Source: Zobellella denitrificans (GTDB lineage Bacteria; Pseudomonadota; Gammaproteobacteria; Enterobacterales; Aeromonadaceae). From it: a stretch of DNA of 41,399 nt. The DNA lies in assembly GCF_002237365.1 (NCBI RefSeq), contig NZ_NMUO01000027.1:1-41399 (forward strand). Direction: 5' to 3'. Each line of letters starts with the position of its first letter. Position 1 is the first letter of the stretch. This document shows positions 19,423-30,421 of this stretch, in pieces. Made by a program: the position numbers and the translations under genes. A model generated the notes under the pieces. That model ran no database searches and was not told where the DNA came from. It worked only from the letters and a program-made list of their open reading frames with translations.

Positions 19423-19450
19423 TTGCAACCGCCGGCCAGATCCGTATAAT
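19423..19450 (+). promoter_or_regulatory. S10 operon promoter
   Basis: TTGCAA (19423-19428) and a perfect TATAAT (19445-19450) are 16 bp apart, followed by a GC-rich discriminator as in stringently controlled promoters. It lies 17 bp beyond the argH stop and about 170 bp before rpsJ. Confidence 0.85.
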
Positions 19451-19456
19451 GCCGCT

Positions 19457-19934
<478 letters not shown>

Positions 19935-19955
19935 TAACGGAAAGAGGTTTTATCA

Positions 19956-20594
19956 ATGGCAATCGGTCTAGTAGGTCGTAAGCTGGGTATGACCCGTGTC
20001 TTCACCGAAGACGGCGTGTCCATCCCGGTCACCGTTATCGAAGTAGATGCCAACCGTGTTACCCAGGTGAAAACACTGGAAAAGGATGGCTATGCTGCCA
20101 TTCAGGTGACCACTGGCACCAAGAAAGCTAACCGCATCACCAAGCCGGAGGCGGGTCACTTCGCCAAAGCCGGTGTTGACGCGGGCCGCGGTCTGTGGGA
20201 ATTCCGCCTGGGTTCAGGCGAAGGCGAGAGCATCGAAGTCGGTGCCGAGCTGAAAGTCGACATCTTCGCCGATGTCAAGAAAGTAGACGTTACCGGTACT
20301 TCCAAGGGTAAGGGTTTCGCTGGCGCCGTTAAGCGCTGGAACTTCCGCACTCAGGACATGACCCACGGTAACTCCTTGTCTCACCGTGCTCCGGGTTCTA
20401 TCGGTCAGAACCAGACTCCGGGCCGCGTGTTCAAAGGCAAGAAAATGGCCGGTCACATGGGTGCTGAGCGGGTTACCACTCAGAACCTGGAAGTGGTCCG
20501 CGTTGATGTTGATCGCAACCTGCTGCTCATCAAAGGTGCAGTCCCGGGTGCGACTAACGGCAACGTCATCGTTAAACCTGCCGTTAAAGCGTAA
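19956..20594 (+). CDS. rplC: 50S ribosomal protein L3
   Basis: A 212-aa L3, starting [16 protein letters not shown]. It nucleates 50S assembly and reaches toward the peptidyl-transferase centre. The [17 protein letters not shown] stretch contains the glutamine that PrmB methylates in E. coli. Codon use shifts here to the CGT/GGT-rich style of highly expressed genes, in contrast to the GC-rich arg genes upstream. Confidence 0.98.
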   Translation: MAIGLVGRKLGMTRVFTEDGVSIPVTVIEVDANRVTQVKTLEKDGYAAIQVTTGTKKANRITKPEAGHFAKAGVDAGRGLWEFRLGSGEGESIEVGAELKVDIFADVKKVDVTGTSKGKGFAGAVKRWNFRTQDMTHGNSLSHRAPGSIGQNQTPGRVFKGKKMAGHMGAERVTTQNLEVVRVDVDRNLLLIKGAVPGATNGNVIVKPAVKA

Positions 20595-20611
20595 CGTCTG
20601 AGGAGATAGTA

Positions 20612-21217
20612 ATGGAATTGGTAATGAAAGACGCGCAAGGCGCTCTTGAAGTTTCCGAAACTACCTTCGGGCGTGAGTTCAACGAAGCGCTGGTGCACCA
20701 GGTTGTTGTGGCCTATGCAGCAGGCGCTCGTCAAGGTACTCGTGCTCAGAAGACCCGTTCCGAAGTGTCTGGCGGCGGTAAAAAACCGTGGCGTCAAAAA
20801 GGCACCGGCCGGGCCCGTGCCGGTACCATCCGCTCTCCGATTTGGCGTTCCGGTGGTGTGACCTTCGCGGCCAAGCCGCAGGATCACAGCCAGAAGGTCA
20901 ACAAGAAGATGTACCGTGGTGCCATCAAGAGCATCCTCTCCGAGCTGGTACGTCAAGAGCGTCTGATCGTGGTTGAGAAGTTCGGTGTTGAAGCCCCGAA
21001 AACCAAAGAACTGGTTGCCAAGCTGAAGCAGTGGGATCTGAACGATGTTCTGATCGTGACTGCCGAAGTGGACGAGAACCTGTTCCTGGCCGCCCGCAAC
21101 CTGTACAAGGTTGACGTGCGCGACGTGGCCGGTATCGACCCCGTTTCTCTGATCGCGTTCGACAAGGTACTGGTAACTGCCGACGCAGTTAAGCAAATCG
21201 AGGAGATGCTGGCATGA
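20612..21217 (+). CDS. rplD: 50S ribosomal protein L4
   Basis: A 201-aa L4. The globular domain begins [16 protein letters not shown] and the extended loop [19 protein letters not shown] (near residues 54-72) reaches the exit tunnel. In gammaproteobacteria L4 also represses its own operon by acting on the S10 leader. Its stop overlaps the rplW start by 4 nt. Confidence 0.98.
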   Translation: MELVMKDAQGALEVSETTFGREFNEALVHQVVVAYAAGARQGTRAQKTRSEVSGGGKKPWRQKGTGRARAGTIRSPIWRSGGVTFAAKPQDHSQKVNKKMYRGAIKSILSELVRQERLIVVEKFGVEAPKTKELVAKLKQWDLNDVLIVTAEVDENLFLAARNLYKVDVRDVAGIDPVSLIAFDKVLVTADAVKQIEEMLA

Positions 21218-21516
21218 TCCGTGAAGAGCGTATTCTGAAAGTTCTGAAGGCGCCGCATATCTCTGAAAAAAGCACCATGGTGGCCGAAAAGACCAACACT
21301 ATCGTGTTCAAGGTCGCCAAGGACGCTACCAAGGCTGAAGTAAAAGCCGCGGTCGAGAAGCTGTTCGAAGTTGAAGTCAAAGATGTCCGCACTCTGCTGG
21401 TCAAGGGTAAAACCAAGCGTACCGGCAACCGCATGGGCCAACGTTCCGACTGGAAAAAAGCCTACGTGACCCTGAAAGAAGGTCAGGACATCGACTTCAT
21501 CGGCGGTGCCGAGTAA
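21214..21516 (+). CDS. rplW: 50S ribosomal protein L23
   Basis: A 100-aa L23, full length. It sits at the tunnel exit and is the docking site for trigger factor and the signal recognition particle; the PHISEKS segment near residue 14 includes the conserved docking glutamate. The start lies inside the end of rplD (ATGA-type overlap), so the two are translated together. Confidence 0.97.
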   Translation: MIREERILKVLKAPHISEKSTMVAEKTNTIVFKVAKDATKAEVKAAVEKLFEVEVKDVRTLLVKGKTKRTGNRMGQRSDWKKAYVTLKEGQDIDFIGGAE

Positions 21517-21533
21517 GAGAGGAGTAATCAGTA

Positions 21534-22358
21534 ATGGCAATCGTAAAATGTAAGCCTACTTCTCCGGGTCGCCGTCATGTGGTCAAGATCACCAACCCGG
21601 ATCTGTACAAAGGCAAGCCGTTCGCCCCGCTGCTGGACAAAAAGTCCAAGACCGGTGGTCGTAACAACGCTGGCCGCATCACCACCCGTCACATCGGTGG
21701 TGGTCACAAGCAGCACTACCGTATCGTTGACTTCAAGCGCAACAAAGACGGTATCCCGGCCAAGGTAGAGCGTCTGGAATATGATCCGAACCGCTCCGCC
21801 AACATCGCCTTGGTGCTGTACGCAGACGGCGAGCGTCGCTACATCCTGGCCCCGAAAGGCGTTCAGGCCGGCGACCAGCTGCTGTCCGGCGATGCTGCCC
21901 CGATCAAGGCCGGTAACTGCCTGCCGATGCGCAACATCCCCGTGGGTAGCACCGTGCACGCCATCGAGATGAAGCCTGGCAAAGGCGCGCAAATCGCTCG
22001 CTCCGCCGGTACCTACGCCCAGATCCTGGCGCGTGAAGGTAACTACGTCACCCTGCGTCTGCGTTCCGGCGAAGTACGTAAAGTACTGGCCGAGTGCCGC
22101 GCTACCCTGGGTGAAGTGGGCAACGCCGAGCACATGCTGCGTCAATTGGGTAAAGCCGGTGCTCAGCGCTGGCGTGGTGTTCGCCCGACCGTACGTGGTG
22201 TGGCGATGAACCCGGTAGACCACCCGCACGGTGGTGGTGAGGGTCGTACCTCTGGTGGCCGTCACCCGGTTACTCCTTGGGGTAAACCGACCAAGGGCGC
22301 CAAGACCCGTAAAAACAAGCGTACCGACAAGTTCGTGGTACGTCACCGTAACAAGTAA
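21534..22358 (+). CDS. rplB: 50S ribosomal protein L2
   Basis: A 274-aa L2, starting [17 protein letters not shown]. It supports subunit joining and the peptidyl-transferase centre. The [10 protein letters not shown] motif near residue 228 contains the highly conserved histidine. The C-terminus is the usual basic tail. GAGAGGAG lies upstream of the start; rpsS follows after 21 nt. Confidence 0.98.
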   Translation: MAIVKCKPTSPGRRHVVKITNPDLYKGKPFAPLLDKKSKTGGRNNAGRITTRHIGGGHKQHYRIVDFKRNKDGIPAKVERLEYDPNRSANIALVLYADGERRYILAPKGVQAGDQLLSGDAAPIKAGNCLPMRNIPVGSTVHAIEMKPGKGAQIARSAGTYAQILAREGNYVTLRLRSGEVRKVLAECRATLGEVGNAEHMLRQLGKAGAQRWRGVRPTVRGVAMNPVDHPHGGGEGRTSGGRHPVTPWGKPTKGAKTRKNKRTDKFVVRHRNK

Positions 22359-22361
22359 TAG

Positions 22362-22658
<297 letters not shown>

Positions 22659-22668
22659 GGGGTAACAG

Positions 22669-23001
22669 ATGGAAGCTATAGCTAAACACCGCTTTGCTCG
22701 TACTTCTGCCCAGAAGGCGCGCCTGGTAGCCGATCAAGTTCGCGGTCTGTCCGTAGACAAGGCACTGAATGTCCTGGCTTTCAGCCCGAAAAAGGCTGCC
22801 GTTCTGGTGAAGAAAGTTCTGGAATCTGCCATTGCCAATGCCGAGCACAATGAAGGTGCGGATATCGATGAGCTGAAAGTGGCCAAGATCTTCGTTGACG
22901 AAGGTCCCACCATGAAGCGTATTCGTCCTCGTGCCAAGGGCCGCGCGGACCGTATCATGAAGCGTACCAGCCACATCACTGTGGTTGTGTCCGACCGCTA
23001 A
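22669..23001 (+). CDS. rplV: 50S ribosomal protein L22
   Basis: A 110-aa L22. It binds several 23S domains and its beta-hairpin lines the exit tunnel; the hairpin sequence [15 protein letters not shown] lies near residues 80-95, where macrolide-resistance changes occur in other bacteria. None of the usual deletions is visible. rpsC follows after 18 nt. Confidence 0.97.
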   Translation: MEAIAKHRFARTSAQKARLVADQVRGLSVDKALNVLAFSPKKAAVLVKKVLESAIANAEHNEGADIDELKVAKIFVDEGPTMKRIRPRAKGRADRIMKRTSHITVVVSDR

Positions 23002-23019
23002 GAGGCTAGGAGATAAGCA

Positions 23020-23715
23020 ATGGGCCAGAAAGTACACCCGAATGGTATTCGCTTAGGGATCACCAAGCCTTTTAACTCGACCTGGTTTGCGAATACCAAG
23101 GACTTCGCTGACAACCTGCACAGCGATTTTCAAGTACGTCAGTACCTGAACAAGGAACTGAAAAACGCCTCCGTTTCTCGGATCGTGATCGAGCGTCCGG
23201 CGAAGAGCATCCGTGTGACCATCCACACCGCTCGTCCCGGCGTCGTGATCGGCAAGAAAGGCGAAGACGTGGAAAAACTGCGCAAGCACGTAGCCAACCT
23301 GGCTGGTGTGCCTGCTCAGATCAACATTTCCGAAGTGCGTAAGCCTGAGCTGGACGGTCAGCTGGTAGCCGATTCTATCGCCTCCCAGCTGGAGCGCCGC
23401 GTGATGTTCCGTCGTGCCATGAAGCGCGCCGTTCAAAACGCCATGCGCATCGGCGCCAAAGGCATCAAGGTGGAAGTGAGCGGTCGTCTGGGCGGCGCTG
23501 AAATCGCGCGTACCGAATGGTACCGTGAAGGTCGTGTGCCTCTGCACACCCTGCGTGCCGACATCGACTACGCAACTTCTGAAGCATCTACCACTTACGG
23601 CATCATCGGCGTAAAGGTTTGGATCTTCAAGGGTGAGGTACTGGGTGGCCTGCAGGCCGTTGCCCAGGAGCCGCAAGCCCCGGCCAAGCCCAAGCGCAAA
23701 GGCCGCGGTAAGTAA
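23020..23715 (+). CDS. rpsC: 30S ribosomal protein S3
   Basis: A 231-aa S3. It forms part of the mRNA entry site and, with S4, the ribosomal helicase. The KH domain motif [14 protein letters not shown] is near residue 73; the second domain contains [21 protein letters not shown] near residue 155. The C-terminal tail is basic and rich in Ala/Pro/Lys. It is followed after 12 nt by rplP. Confidence 0.98.
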   Translation: MGQKVHPNGIRLGITKPFNSTWFANTKDFADNLHSDFQVRQYLNKELKNASVSRIVIERPAKSIRVTIHTARPGVVIGKKGEDVEKLRKHVANLAGVPAQINISEVRKPELDGQLVADSIASQLERRVMFRRAMKRAVQNAMRIGAKGIKVEVSGRLGGAEIARTEWYREGRVPLHTLRADIDYATSEASTTYGIIGVKVWIFKGEVLGGLQAVAQEPQAPAKPKRKGRGK

Positions 23716-23727
23716 GGAGACTCGGAC

Positions 23728-24141
23728 ATGTTGCAACCAAAACGTACGAAATTCCGTAAAGTCCACAAAGGCCGTAACCGCGGTGTGGCGACCTCAGGCA
23801 ACCAGATTTCCTTTGGTTCCTTTGGTCTGAAGGCGACTACTCGTGGACGTATCACTGCTCGTCAGATCGAAGCAGCCCGTCGTGCGATGACTCGTCACGT
23901 TAAACGTCAAGGCAAGATCTGGATCCGTATTTTCCCGGACAAGCCCATCACCGAAAAGCCCCTCGAAGTACGTATGGGTAAAGGTAAGGGTAACGTGGAG
24001 TACTGGGTCGCCCAGATCCAGCCGGGTCGTGTCCTGTACGAGATGGACGGTGTACCTGAGTCACTGGCTCGCGAAGCCTTTGCACTGGCGGCTGCCAAGC
24101 TGCCCGTTAGGACCACTTTCGTAACTCGGACGGTGATGTGA
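23728..24141 (+). CDS. rplP: 50S ribosomal protein L16
   Basis: A 137-aa L16 starting [19 protein letters not shown]. It helps position A-site tRNA. The segment [18 protein letters not shown] and the later [11 protein letters not shown] are family signatures; Arg in the latter region is hydroxylated in E. coli by RoxA. Its stop codon overlaps the rpmC start by one base. Confidence 0.97.
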   Translation: MLQPKRTKFRKVHKGRNRGVATSGNQISFGSFGLKATTRGRITARQIEAARRAMTRHVKRQGKIWIRIFPDKPITEKPLEVRMGKGKGNVEYWVAQIQPGRVLYEMDGVPESLAREAFALAAAKLPVRTTFVTRTVM

Positions 24142-24332
24142 TGAAAGCACAAGATCTGCGTGAAAAGAGTGTTGAAGAACTGAACCAGGAGCTGCTGGGC
24201 CTGCTGCGCGAGCAGTTCAACCTGCGCATGCAAGCAAGCACCGGTCAGCTGGCTCAGACCCACAACCTCAAAAAGGTACGTCGCGACATCGCGCGTGTGA
24301 AGACTGTTCTGAACCAAAAGGCAGGTGCCTAA
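24141..24332 (+). CDS. rpmC: 50S ribosomal protein L29
   Basis: A 63-aa L29, a two-helix coiled hairpin near the tunnel exit. I use the ATG at 24141, overlapping the rplP stop (TGATG), which gives the family N-terminus [10 protein letters not shown]; a GTG three bases earlier is in frame but not needed. The C-terminal [15 protein letters not shown] is characteristic. Confidence 0.95.
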   Translation: MKAQDLREKSVEELNQELLGLLREQFNLRMQASTGQLAQTHNLKKVRRDIARVKTVLNQKAGA

Positions 24333-24333
24333 G

Positions 24334-24594
24334 ATGAGCGAACAAAACATTCGTACTCTGCAGGGCCGTGTAGTGAGCGACAAGATGGACAAGTCCATCA
24401 CTGTGGCTATCAACCGCTTCGTGAAGCACCCGATCTACGGGAAGTACATCAAGCGCACTACCAAGCTGCACGTTCATGACGAGAACAACGAGTGCAAGAC
24501 CGGCGACGTCGTGACCATCCGCGAGTGTCGTCCGATCTCCAAGACCAAGTCTTGGACCCTGGTAAAAATCATTGAGCGTCCGGTGAAAGCCTGA
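24334..24594 (+). CDS. rpsQ: 30S ribosomal protein S17
   Basis: An 86-aa S17, an OB-fold primary binder of 16S rRNA. The ATG at 24334 directly after the rpmC stop gives the normal [21 protein letters not shown] start; a GTG at 24325 is in frame but inside rpmC. It is the last gene of the S10 operon and is followed by a clear terminator. Confidence 0.96.
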   Translation: MSEQNIRTLQGRVVSDKMDKSITVAINRFVKHPIYGKYIKRTTKLHVHDENNECKTGDVVTIRECRPISKTKSWTLVKIIERPVKA

Positions 24595-24617
24595 CGATCT
24601 CTGGTATACTTGCCACG

Positions 24618-24649
24618 CAAACGGCCCAGCGATGGGCCGTTTGTTTTTT
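24618..24649 (+). terminator. Terminator between the S10 and spc operons
   Basis: An 11-bp perfect stem (CAAACGGCCCA/TGGGCCGTTTG) with a four-base loop (GCGA) is followed by six T. It lies about 25 bp after rpsQ. Confidence 0.92.
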
Positions 24650-24673
24650 ACCCTACCTTTTCCGGATTCATGG

Positions 24674-24682
24674 TGATATAAT
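24674..24682 (+). promoter_or_regulatory. spc operon promoter (extended -10)
   Basis: TGATATAAT combines an extended TG with a perfect TATAAT (24677-24682); no good -35 is seen at 15-18 bp. It lies just after the S10 terminator and 69 bp before rplN, where the E. coli spc promoter also lies. Confidence 0.75.
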
Positions 24683-24751
24683 GCCGCGCCTTCTTTGGCA
24701 GCCAACATCCCGAAAAGGGTTTTAAAGTAGTCACTTTAGCGGAGCACTAAC

Positions 24752-25120
24752 ATGATCCAAATGCAAAGTATGCTGGACGTGGCCGACAATTCCGGTGCGC
24801 GCAGCGTAATGTGTATTAAGGTCCTGGGTGGTTCGCACCGCCGTTACGCCGGCATCGGCGACATCATCAAGGTTACCGTCAAGGAAGCGATTCCGCGCGG
24901 TAAGGTTAAGAAAGGTGATGTAATGAACGCGGTGGTCGTACGCACTCGTAAAGGCGTTCGTCGTCCGGACGGCTCTGTCATCCGTTTCGACCGTAATGCG
25001 GCCGTGATTTTGAACAACAATCACCAGCCGATCGGTACTCGTATTTTTGGACCGGTGACTCGTGAACTTCGCTCTGAGAAGTTCATGAAGATTGTTTCAC
25101 TGGCACCTGAAGTACTGTAA
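24752..25120 (+). CDS. rplN: 50S ribosomal protein L14
   Basis: A 122-aa L14 starting [17 protein letters not shown]. It contacts the 30S subunit and is the binding site of the silencing factor RsfS in other bacteria. Conserved parts include [23 protein letters not shown] and the C-terminal [12 protein letters not shown]. First gene of the spc operon; rplX follows after 10 nt. Confidence 0.98.
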   Translation: MIQMQSMLDVADNSGARSVMCIKVLGGSHRRYAGIGDIIKVTVKEAIPRGKVKKGDVMNAVVVRTRKGVRRPDGSVIRFDRNAAVILNNNHQPIGTRIFGPVTRELRSEKFMKIVSLAPEVL

Positions 25121-25130
25121 GGAGTCAACG

Positions 25131-25448
25131 ATGGCAGCAAAAATCCGTCGCGATGACGAAGTCATCATTCTTACCGGCAAAGACAAAGGCAAGCGTGGCA
25201 CCGTCACCAAAGTCCTGACTCAAGAAGGTAAGGTTATCGTCGCAGGTATCAACCTGGTCAAGAAACACCAGAAGCCCGTGCCCCAACTGGGTCAGGCTGG
25301 CGGTATCATCGACCTGGAAGCACCGATCGACGTGTCTAACGTAGCGCTGTTCAACCCTGCCTCCGGCAAGGCTGATCGCGTTGGTTTCCGGATTGAAGAC
25401 GGCAAAAAAGTCCGTTTCTTCAAATCCACCGGCGAACTTGTGAAGTAA
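25131..25448 (+). CDS. rplX: 50S ribosomal protein L24
   Basis: A 105-aa L24, one of the two assembly-initiating 50S proteins. The KOW motif lies in [13 protein letters not shown] near residue 13-25. The ATG at 25131 follows AAGGAG and gives the standard [11 protein letters not shown]; the frame stays open 13 codons upstream into rplN, which is not used. Confidence 0.97.
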   Translation: MAAKIRRDDEVIILTGKDKGKRGTVTKVLTQEGKVIVAGINLVKKHQKPVPQLGQAGGIIDLEAPIDVSNVALFNPASGKADRVGFRIEDGKKVRFFKSTGELVK

Positions 25449-25462
25449 TTGGAGTTTATACG

Positions 25463-26002
25463 ATGGCGAAACTGCATGATTACTACAACGAAAATGTAGT
25501 AAAAGAACTGACAAGCCAGTTCGGGTACAAGACTATCATGCAAGTCCCTCGGATTGAGAAAATCACCCTGAACATGGGTGTGGGTGAAGCCCTGGCTGAT
25601 AAAAAGATCCTGGACAATGCCGCTGCCGATCTGGCCGCCATTTCCGGTCAAAAGCCGTTGATCACCAAAGCTCGTAAATCCGTTGCTGGCTTCAAGATCC
25701 GTGAAGGCTACCCCATTGGTTGTAAAGTAACTCTGCGCGGCGAGCGCATGTGGGAGTTCCTGGAGCGTCTGATTTGCATCTCTATCCCCCGGATCCGTGA
25801 CTTCCGTGGCCTGAACCCGAAATCGTTCGATGGCCGTGGTAACTACTCCATGGGTGTACGCGAGCAAATCATTTTCCCTGAAATCGATTATGACAAGGTA
25901 GATCGTGTGCGTGGTCTGGACATCACCATCACCACCACTGCCCAGTCAGACGAAGAAGGTCGTGCTCTGCTGGCTGCCTTTGACTTCCCATTCCGTAAGT
26001 AA
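25463..26002 (+). CDS. rplE: 50S ribosomal protein L5
   Basis: A 179-aa L5. It binds 5S rRNA in the central protuberance. Landmarks are [12 protein letters not shown] near residue 33, [15 protein letters not shown] near residue 70, and [16 protein letters not shown] near residue 128. In E. coli the S8 repressor site lies around the start of this gene; I could not confirm the S8 structure here by eye. Confidence 0.98.
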   Translation: MAKLHDYYNENVVKELTSQFGYKTIMQVPRIEKITLNMGVGEALADKKILDNAAADLAAISGQKPLITKARKSVAGFKIREGYPIGCKVTLRGERMWEFLERLICISIPRIRDFRGLNPKSFDGRGNYSMGVREQIIFPEIDYDKVDRVRGLDITITTTAQSDEEGRALLAAFDFPFRK

Positions 26003-26013
26003 GGTGTAGGGTT

Positions 26014-26319
26014 ATGGCAAAACAATCAATGAAAGCTCGCGAAGTCAAGCGCGCAAAGCTGGCTGACAAGTACGCAGCCAAGCGTCAAGCACTGAAAGAC
26101 ATCATTTCTGACGTGAAAACTTCTGACGAAGCGCGTTGGGATGCAGTGCTGAAACTGCAGCAACTGCCCCGTGACGCAAGTCCCTCTCGTCAGCGTAACC
26201 GCTGCAACATCACCGGTCGTCCGCACGGTTTCCTGCGGAAGTTCGGTCTGAGCCGCATTAAGGTGCGCGAACTGATGATGAAGGGTGAAATTCCGGGCCT
26301 GAAGAAGGCTTCTTGGTAA
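26014..26319 (+). CDS. rpsN: 30S ribosomal protein S14 (zinc-free long form)
   Basis: A 101-aa S14 of the long form. Only one cysteine is visible ([12 protein letters not shown]), so the CxxC-CxxC zinc motif of the short paralogue is absent. It lies in the 30S head near S3 and S10. The C-terminal [11 protein letters not shown] is typical. Confidence 0.97.
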   Translation: MAKQSMKAREVKRAKLADKYAAKRQALKDIISDVKTSDEARWDAVLKLQQLPRDASPSRQRNRCNITGRPHGFLRKFGLSRIKVRELMMKGEIPGLKKASW

Positions 26320-26341
26320 GCGAACACGGGAGTAATACACA

Positions 26342-26734
26342 ATGAGCATGCAAGATCCGATCGCGGATATGCTGACCCGCATCCGCAACGGTCAGGCAGC
26401 CAACAAAGTTGCTGTCACCATGCCTTCTTCCAAGGTCAAAGTGGCTATCGCCAAAGTCCTGAAAGAAGAAGGTTACATTGCTGACTTTAATGTTGCTGGT
26501 GAAACCAAAGCCGAGCTGGAAGTGACCCTGAAGTACTTCCAGGGCCAGCCGGTGGTGGAAACCCTGCAGCGCGTCAGCCGCCCTGGTCTGCGCATCTACA
26601 AGAAGCGCGACGAGCTGCCGAAGGTTATGGCAGGTATGGGTGTTGCCATCGTTTCCACGTCCAAGGGTGTGATGACCGACCGTGCCGCGCGTAAAGCCGG
26701 TATGGGTGGTGAGATCATCTGCTACGTTGCTTAA
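26342..26734 (+). CDS. rpsH: 30S ribosomal protein S8
   Basis: A 130-aa S8 starting [18 protein letters not shown]. It organises the central domain of 16S rRNA and, in E. coli, represses the spc operon by binding its mRNA. The C-terminal [20 protein letters not shown] is highly conserved. It is followed after 10 nt by rplF. Confidence 0.98.
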   Translation: MSMQDPIADMLTRIRNGQAANKVAVTMPSSKVKVAIAKVLKEEGYIADFNVAGETKAELEVTLKYFQGQPVVETLQRVSRPGLRIYKKRDELPKVMAGMGVAIVSTSKGVMTDRAARKAGMGGEIICYVA

Positions 26735-26744
26735 GGAGTAGGAT

Positions 26745-27278
26745 ATGTCTCGCGTTGCTAAGGCACCTATCGAAATTCCTGCCGGCGTAGAAGTGACGTT
26801 GAACGGTCAGGAAATCACCGTCAAGGGTGGCAAGGGTACTCTGAATCGTACCATCAATGCTGCTGTTGAAATCAGCCAGGAAGACAACCTGTTGAAGTTC
26901 GTGCCCCGTGGCAATGCCGCCGGCGCCGACGCCCAGGCCGGTACCGCCCGTGCCCTGGTCAACAACATGGTTGTGGGTGTTACCCAAGGCTTCGAACGCA
27001 AGCTGCAGCTGGTTGGTGTAGGTTATCGCGCCCAGATGAAAGGCAACGCCGTTGCCCTGTCTCTGGGTTTCTCTCACCCGGTTGAGCATGCACTGCCTGA
27101 CGGCGTGACCGCTGAATGTCCTTCCCAGACCGAGATCGTTCTCAAGTCTGCCGACAAACAGCTGATCGGTCAGGTTGCTGCCGATATTCGTGCGTACCGC
27201 AAGCCCGAGCCCTACAAGGGCAAAGGTGTTCGCTACTTTGGCGAGCAGGTGCGCAGTAAAGAGGCCAAGAAGAAGTAA
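26745..27278 (+). CDS. rplF: 50S ribosomal protein L6
   Basis: A 177-aa L6 with two repeated alpha/beta domains. It lies near the sarcin-ricin loop and factor-binding site. Landmarks are [17 protein letters not shown] at the N-terminus and the signature [21 protein letters not shown] near the C-terminus. A 9-nt gap separates it from rplR. Confidence 0.98.
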   Translation: MSRVAKAPIEIPAGVEVTLNGQEITVKGGKGTLNRTINAAVEISQEDNLLKFVPRGNAAGADAQAGTARALVNNMVVGVTQGFERKLQLVGVGYRAQMKGNAVALSLGFSHPVEHALPDGVTAECPSQTEIVLKSADKQLIGQVAADIRAYRKPEPYKGKGVRYFGEQVRSKEAKKK

Positions 27279-27287
27279 GGTAACACT

Positions 27288-27641
27288 ATGGACAAAAAAG
27301 CAGCTCGTATCCGCCGTGCTACCAAAGCACGCAAAAAGATGCTGGAACTGGGTGCGACTCGCCTGGTGGTTCACCGTACTCCGCGCCACATCTATGCACA
27401 GGTTATTGCACCGAACAGTTCAGCCGTTCTGGCTTCCGCGTCTACCGTGGAGAAGTCAATTCGTGAACAAGTGAAATATACCGGTAATGTTGAGGCCGCC
27501 GCAGTCGTCGGTAAAGCCATCGCTGAGCGCGCGCTTGAGAAAGGCGTGACCATCGTCGCTTTTGACCGTTCCGGTTTCCAATATCACGGTCGCGTTGCCG
27601 CTCTGGCAGCCGCTGCTCGTGAAGCTGGTCTTCAGTTCTAA
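27288..27641 (+). CDS. rplR: 50S ribosomal protein L18
   Basis: A 117-aa L18 starting [17 protein letters not shown]. With L5 it binds 5S rRNA and helps load it into the 50S subunit. The C-terminal [23 protein letters not shown] is the family signature. The gene ends 14 bp before the rpsE start. Confidence 0.98.
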   Translation: MDKKAARIRRATKARKKMLELGATRLVVHRTPRHIYAQVIAPNSSAVLASASTVEKSIREQVKYTGNVEAAAVVGKAIAERALEKGVTIVAFDRSGFQYHGRVAALAAAAREAGLQF

Positions 27642-27655
27642 GGGTGGAGTCGAAA

Positions 27656-28156
27656 ATGGCAAAAATCGAAGCTCAAGCCGGTGAACTGCAAGAAAAGCTG
27701 ATTGCAGTTAACCGTGTATCAAAAGTAGTTAAGGGTGGTCGTATCTTCTCCTTCACCGCATTGACTGTGGTAGGTGACGGTAACGGTCGTATTGGTTTTG
27801 GTTACGGTAAAGCCCGTGAAGTTCCTGCCGCCATTCAAAAGGCGATGGAACAGGCTCGTCGTAACATGCGTAAAGTTGAACTGAATCACGGCACCCTGTT
27901 CCATCCGGTGAAGGGCCGTCACTCTGGTTCCAACGTGTTTATGCAGCCCGCTTCCGAAGGTACCGGTATCATCGCCGGTGGCGCCATGCGCGCCGTGCTG
28001 GAAGTGGCCGGTGTACACAACGTACTGGCCAAAACCTACGGTTCCACCAACCCGAACAACGTAGTTCGCGCTACCATCGACGCTCTGACTCATATGAAGT
28101 CGCCCGAGCAAGTCGCTGCCAAGCGTGGCCTGACTGTTGAACAGATTCTGGGGTAA
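27656..28156 (+). CDS. rpsE: 30S ribosomal protein S5
   Basis: A 166-aa S5. It helps hold decoding accuracy with S4 and lines the mRNA entry. The ATG at 27656 after a GGTGGAG site gives [15 protein letters not shown]; four earlier in-frame codons are ignored. The loop [26 protein letters not shown] includes the spectinomycin-linked region, with no obvious change. Confidence 0.97.
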   Translation: MAKIEAQAGELQEKLIAVNRVSKVVKGGRIFSFTALTVVGDGNGRIGFGYGKAREVPAAIQKAMEQARRNMRKVELNHGTLFHPVKGRHSGSNVFMQPASEGTGIIAGGAMRAVLEVAGVHNVLAKTYGSTNPNNVVRATIDALTHMKSPEQVAAKRGLTVEQILG

Positions 28157-28162
28157 TGCGCC

Positions 28163-28345
28163 ATGGCTAACAAGACTGTAAAAGTAACTCAGACTCGTAG
28201 CTCCATCGGCCGTCTGCCTAAGCACAAGGCAACGCTGCGTGGCCTGGGTCTGCGTCGCATTGGTCACACCGTCGAGCTGGAAGACACAGCTTGCGTACGC
28301 GGTATGATCAACCAGGTTTACTACATGGTTAAGGTTGAGGAGTAA
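28163..28345 (+). CDS. rpmD: 50S ribosomal protein L30
   Basis: A 60-aa L30 starting [17 protein letters not shown], standard length for the bacterial protein. The [17 protein letters not shown] stretch is the family signature. It is 6 nt after rpsE and 4 nt before rplO. Confidence 0.97.
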   Translation: MANKTVKVTQTRSSIGRLPKHKATLRGLGLRRIGHTVELEDTACVRGMINQVYYMVKVEE

Positions 28346-28349
28346 TCGC

Positions 28350-28784
28350 ATGCGTTTGAATACTCTGTCTCCTGCCGCCGGATCCAAGCCTTCTGCCAAG
28401 CGCGTAGGCCGTGGTATCGGTTCTGGCCTGGGCAAGACCGGTGGCCGTGGCCACAAGGGTCAGAAGTCCCGTTCCGGTGGCAAGGTTCGTAACGGTTTCG
28501 AAGGCGGTCAGATGCCGCTGAAACAGCGTCTGCCGAAGTTTGGTTTTACTTCGCGCAAAGGCCTGGTCAGTGCAGAAGTACGTCTGAGCGAACTGGCGAA
28601 AGTTGAAGGCGAAGTGGTGGACCTGAACACCCTGAAGCAAGCTGGCGTGATCACCAAGAACATCCAGTTTGCCAAAGTGGTTCTGTCTGGCACCATTGAC
28701 CGTCAAGTGACTGTGGTTGGTCTGGGCGTCACCAAGGGTGCCCGTGCTGCCATCGAAGCCGCCGGCGGAAAAATCGAGGAATAA
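28350..28784 (+). CDS. rplO: 50S ribosomal protein L15
   Basis: A 144-aa L15. The glycine- and arginine-rich N-terminal half ([21 protein letters not shown]) threads into 23S rRNA; the C-terminal half is globular. The ATG at 28350 after GAGGAG gives MRLNTLSPA; five upstream in-frame codons overlap rpmD and are not used. secY follows after 8 nt. Confidence 0.97.
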   Translation: MRLNTLSPAAGSKPSAKRVGRGIGSGLGKTGGRGHKGQKSRSGGKVRNGFEGGQMPLKQRLPKFGFTSRKGLVSAEVRLSELAKVEGEVVDLNTLKQAGVITKNIQFAKVVLSGTIDRQVTVVGLGVTKGARAAIEAAGGKIEE

Positions 28785-28792
28785 TAAGTACT

Positions 28793-30124
28793 ATGGCCAA
28801 GAAACCAGGATTAGATGCTAAAAACGCACAGGGCGGGCTGAGTGAACTGAAAAGCCGTCTGCTTTTCGTTCTGATCGCGATCATCGTGTTCCGTGCCGGC
28901 TCCTACGTGCCTATTCCTGGGATTGACGCCGCCGTACTTGCCGACTTGTTCCAGCAACAACAGGGCACCATCATTGAAATGTTCAACATGTTCAGTGGTG
29001 GCGCCCTGGAACGAGCGTCCATACTGGCGCTGGGGATAATGCCGTATATTTCGGCATCCATCATCATCCAGCTGCTGACTGTGGTTCACCCCGCCTTGGC
29101 CGAGCTCAAGAAGGAAGGTGAATCAGGCCGTCGCAAGATCAGTCAGTACACCCGGTATGGCACCCTTGTTCTGGGCACCATCCAGGCCATCGGTATCGCC
29201 ACCGGTCTGCCGAACATGATGCCGGGACTCGTGGTAAACCCGGGTTTCGGTTTCTATTTCACGGCGGTGGTGAGCCTGGTCACCGGTACCATGTTCCTGA
29301 TGTGGTTGGGTGAGCAGATTACCGAGCGAGGCATTGGCAATGGTATCTCGTTGATTATCTTCGTGGGTATTGTTGCCGGTCTGCCATCGGCCATTGGTGC
29401 CACGGCAGAGCAGGCGCGTCAGGGGGAATTGCACATTCTGTTGCTGTTGCTGCTGGCCGTGATTGTGTTTGCGGTAACCTATTTCGTGGTCTTTGTTGAG
29501 CGTGGCCAGCGCCGCATCGTGGTGAACTACGCCAAGCGTCAACAGGGTCGCCAGGTATTTGCGGCACAGAGTACACACCTGCCCTTGAAAGTGAACATGG
29601 CGGGGGTTATTCCGGCAATTTTTGCATCCAGCATCATCCTGTTTCCGGGTACCGTAGCCTCTTGGTTCGGTCAGGGGCAGGGGTGGTTTGCCAACCTGCT
29701 GCAGGAGCTGTCGCTCACGCTGCAACCCGGCCAGCCGCTGTACGTGATGTTGTATGCCGCTGCCATCATCTTCTTCTGTTTCTTCTACACCGCGCTGGTG
29801 TTCAATCCGCGCGAAACGGCAGACAACCTGAAGAAGAGTGGTGCTTTCATCCCGGGGATCCGTCCGGGTGAGCAAACAGCGCGCTATATCGACAAAGTGA
29901 TGACTCGCCTGACCCTGGTCGGTGCCCTGTACATTACCTTTGTCTGTTTGGTTCCACAGTTTTTGATGACAGCCTGGAACGTCCAGTTCTACTTTGGTGG
30001 TACCTCGCTGTTGATTATTGTGGTCGTCATCATGGATTTCATGGCTCAGGTGCAAACCCACATGATGTCCCACCAGTATGGCGATGTCCTGAGAAAAGCG
30101 AACCTGAAAGGCTACAACCGTTAA
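28793..30124 (+). CDS. secY: Protein translocase subunit SecY
   Basis: A 443-aa inner-membrane protein with ten transmembrane segments, the core channel of the Sec machinery with SecE and SecG. Family landmarks include [15 protein letters not shown] near residue 81, [11 protein letters not shown] near residue 181 and the cytoplasmic loop [22 protein letters not shown] near residues 246-267. Like E. coli it sits at the end of the spc operon ahead of rpmJ, 26 nt away. Confidence 0.98.
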   Translation: MAKKPGLDAKNAQGGLSELKSRLLFVLIAIIVFRAGSYVPIPGIDAAVLADLFQQQQGTIIEMFNMFSGGALERASILALGIMPYISASIIIQLLTVVHPALAELKKEGESGRRKISQYTRYGTLVLGTIQAIGIATGLPNMMPGLVVNPGFGFYFTAVVSLVTGTMFLMWLGEQITERGIGNGISLIIFVGIVAGLPSAIGATAEQARQGELHILLLLLLAVIVFAVTYFVVFVERGQRRIVVNYAKRQQGRQVFAAQSTHLPLKVNMAGVIPAIFASSIILFPGTVASWFGQGQGWFANLLQELSLTLQPGQPLYVMLYAAAIIFFCFFYTALVFNPRETADNLKKSGAFIPGIRPGEQTARYIDKVMTRLTLVGALYITFVCLVPQFLMTAWNVQFYFGGTSLLIIVVVIMDFMAQVQTHMMSHQYGDVLRKANLKGYNR

Positions 30125-30150
30125 GGTTCGGTTATTTACGGAGTTAAGCA

Positions 30151-30264
30151 ATGAAAGTCCGTGCTTCCGTTAAGGCAATCTGCCGTAACTGCAAGATCAT
30201 CAAGCGCCACGGTGTGGTGCGGGTGATCTGCTCTGAGCCCAAGCACAAACAGCGCCAAGGCTAA
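30151..30264 (+). CDS. rpmJ: 50S ribosomal protein L36
   Basis: A 37-aa gene, found by reading the frame [20 protein letters not shown] after a GGAG site. The CxxC pair (C11, C14) with a third cysteine (C27) and a histidine (H32) forms the zinc ribbon, so this is the zinc-binding form. It ends the spc operon. Confidence 0.95.
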   Translation: MKVRASVKAICRNCKIIKRHGVVRVICSEPKHKQRQG

Positions 30265-30297
30265 AAAAGTTACGGTTTAACTTGAAAGTTGAAGGCA

Positions 30298-30318
30298 GGC
30301 TGGCTAAAGTAGCCAGCC
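30298..30318 (+). terminator. Hairpin after rpmJ (weak terminator or processing site)
   Basis: A perfect 9-bp stem (GGCTGGCTA/TAGCCAGCC) with an AAG loop, followed by ACCTTTGTT, which is a poor T run. It lies 33 bp past rpmJ, so read-through into the alpha operon is likely. Confidence 0.55.
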
Positions 30319-30330
30319 ACCTTTGTTGGG

Positions 30331-30421
30331 TGTATGTGTAGTCATTACGTATCCTAGACGGGCTTTGTAATGGCTTATTATTTGTTATTTTGTAGGAGTG
30401 CATAGTGGCCCGTATCGCTGG
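30331..30421 (+). promoter_or_regulatory. Alpha operon ribosome binding site, S4 repressor target (alpha_RBS)
   Basis: The leader shares GTATCCT, ACGGGCTTT and TAGGAGTGCATAGTGGCCCG with the E. coli alpha operon leader, in the same order and at similar spacing. In E. coli this folds into a pseudoknot around the GTG start and S4 traps it in an inactive state. The GTG start of rpsM is kept here too. Confidence 0.85.

Noticed and set aside
24595-24617. TATACT at about 24604 as a further promoter after rpsQ
   Set aside because: No -35 element at a usable distance, and any transcript would run directly into the terminator.
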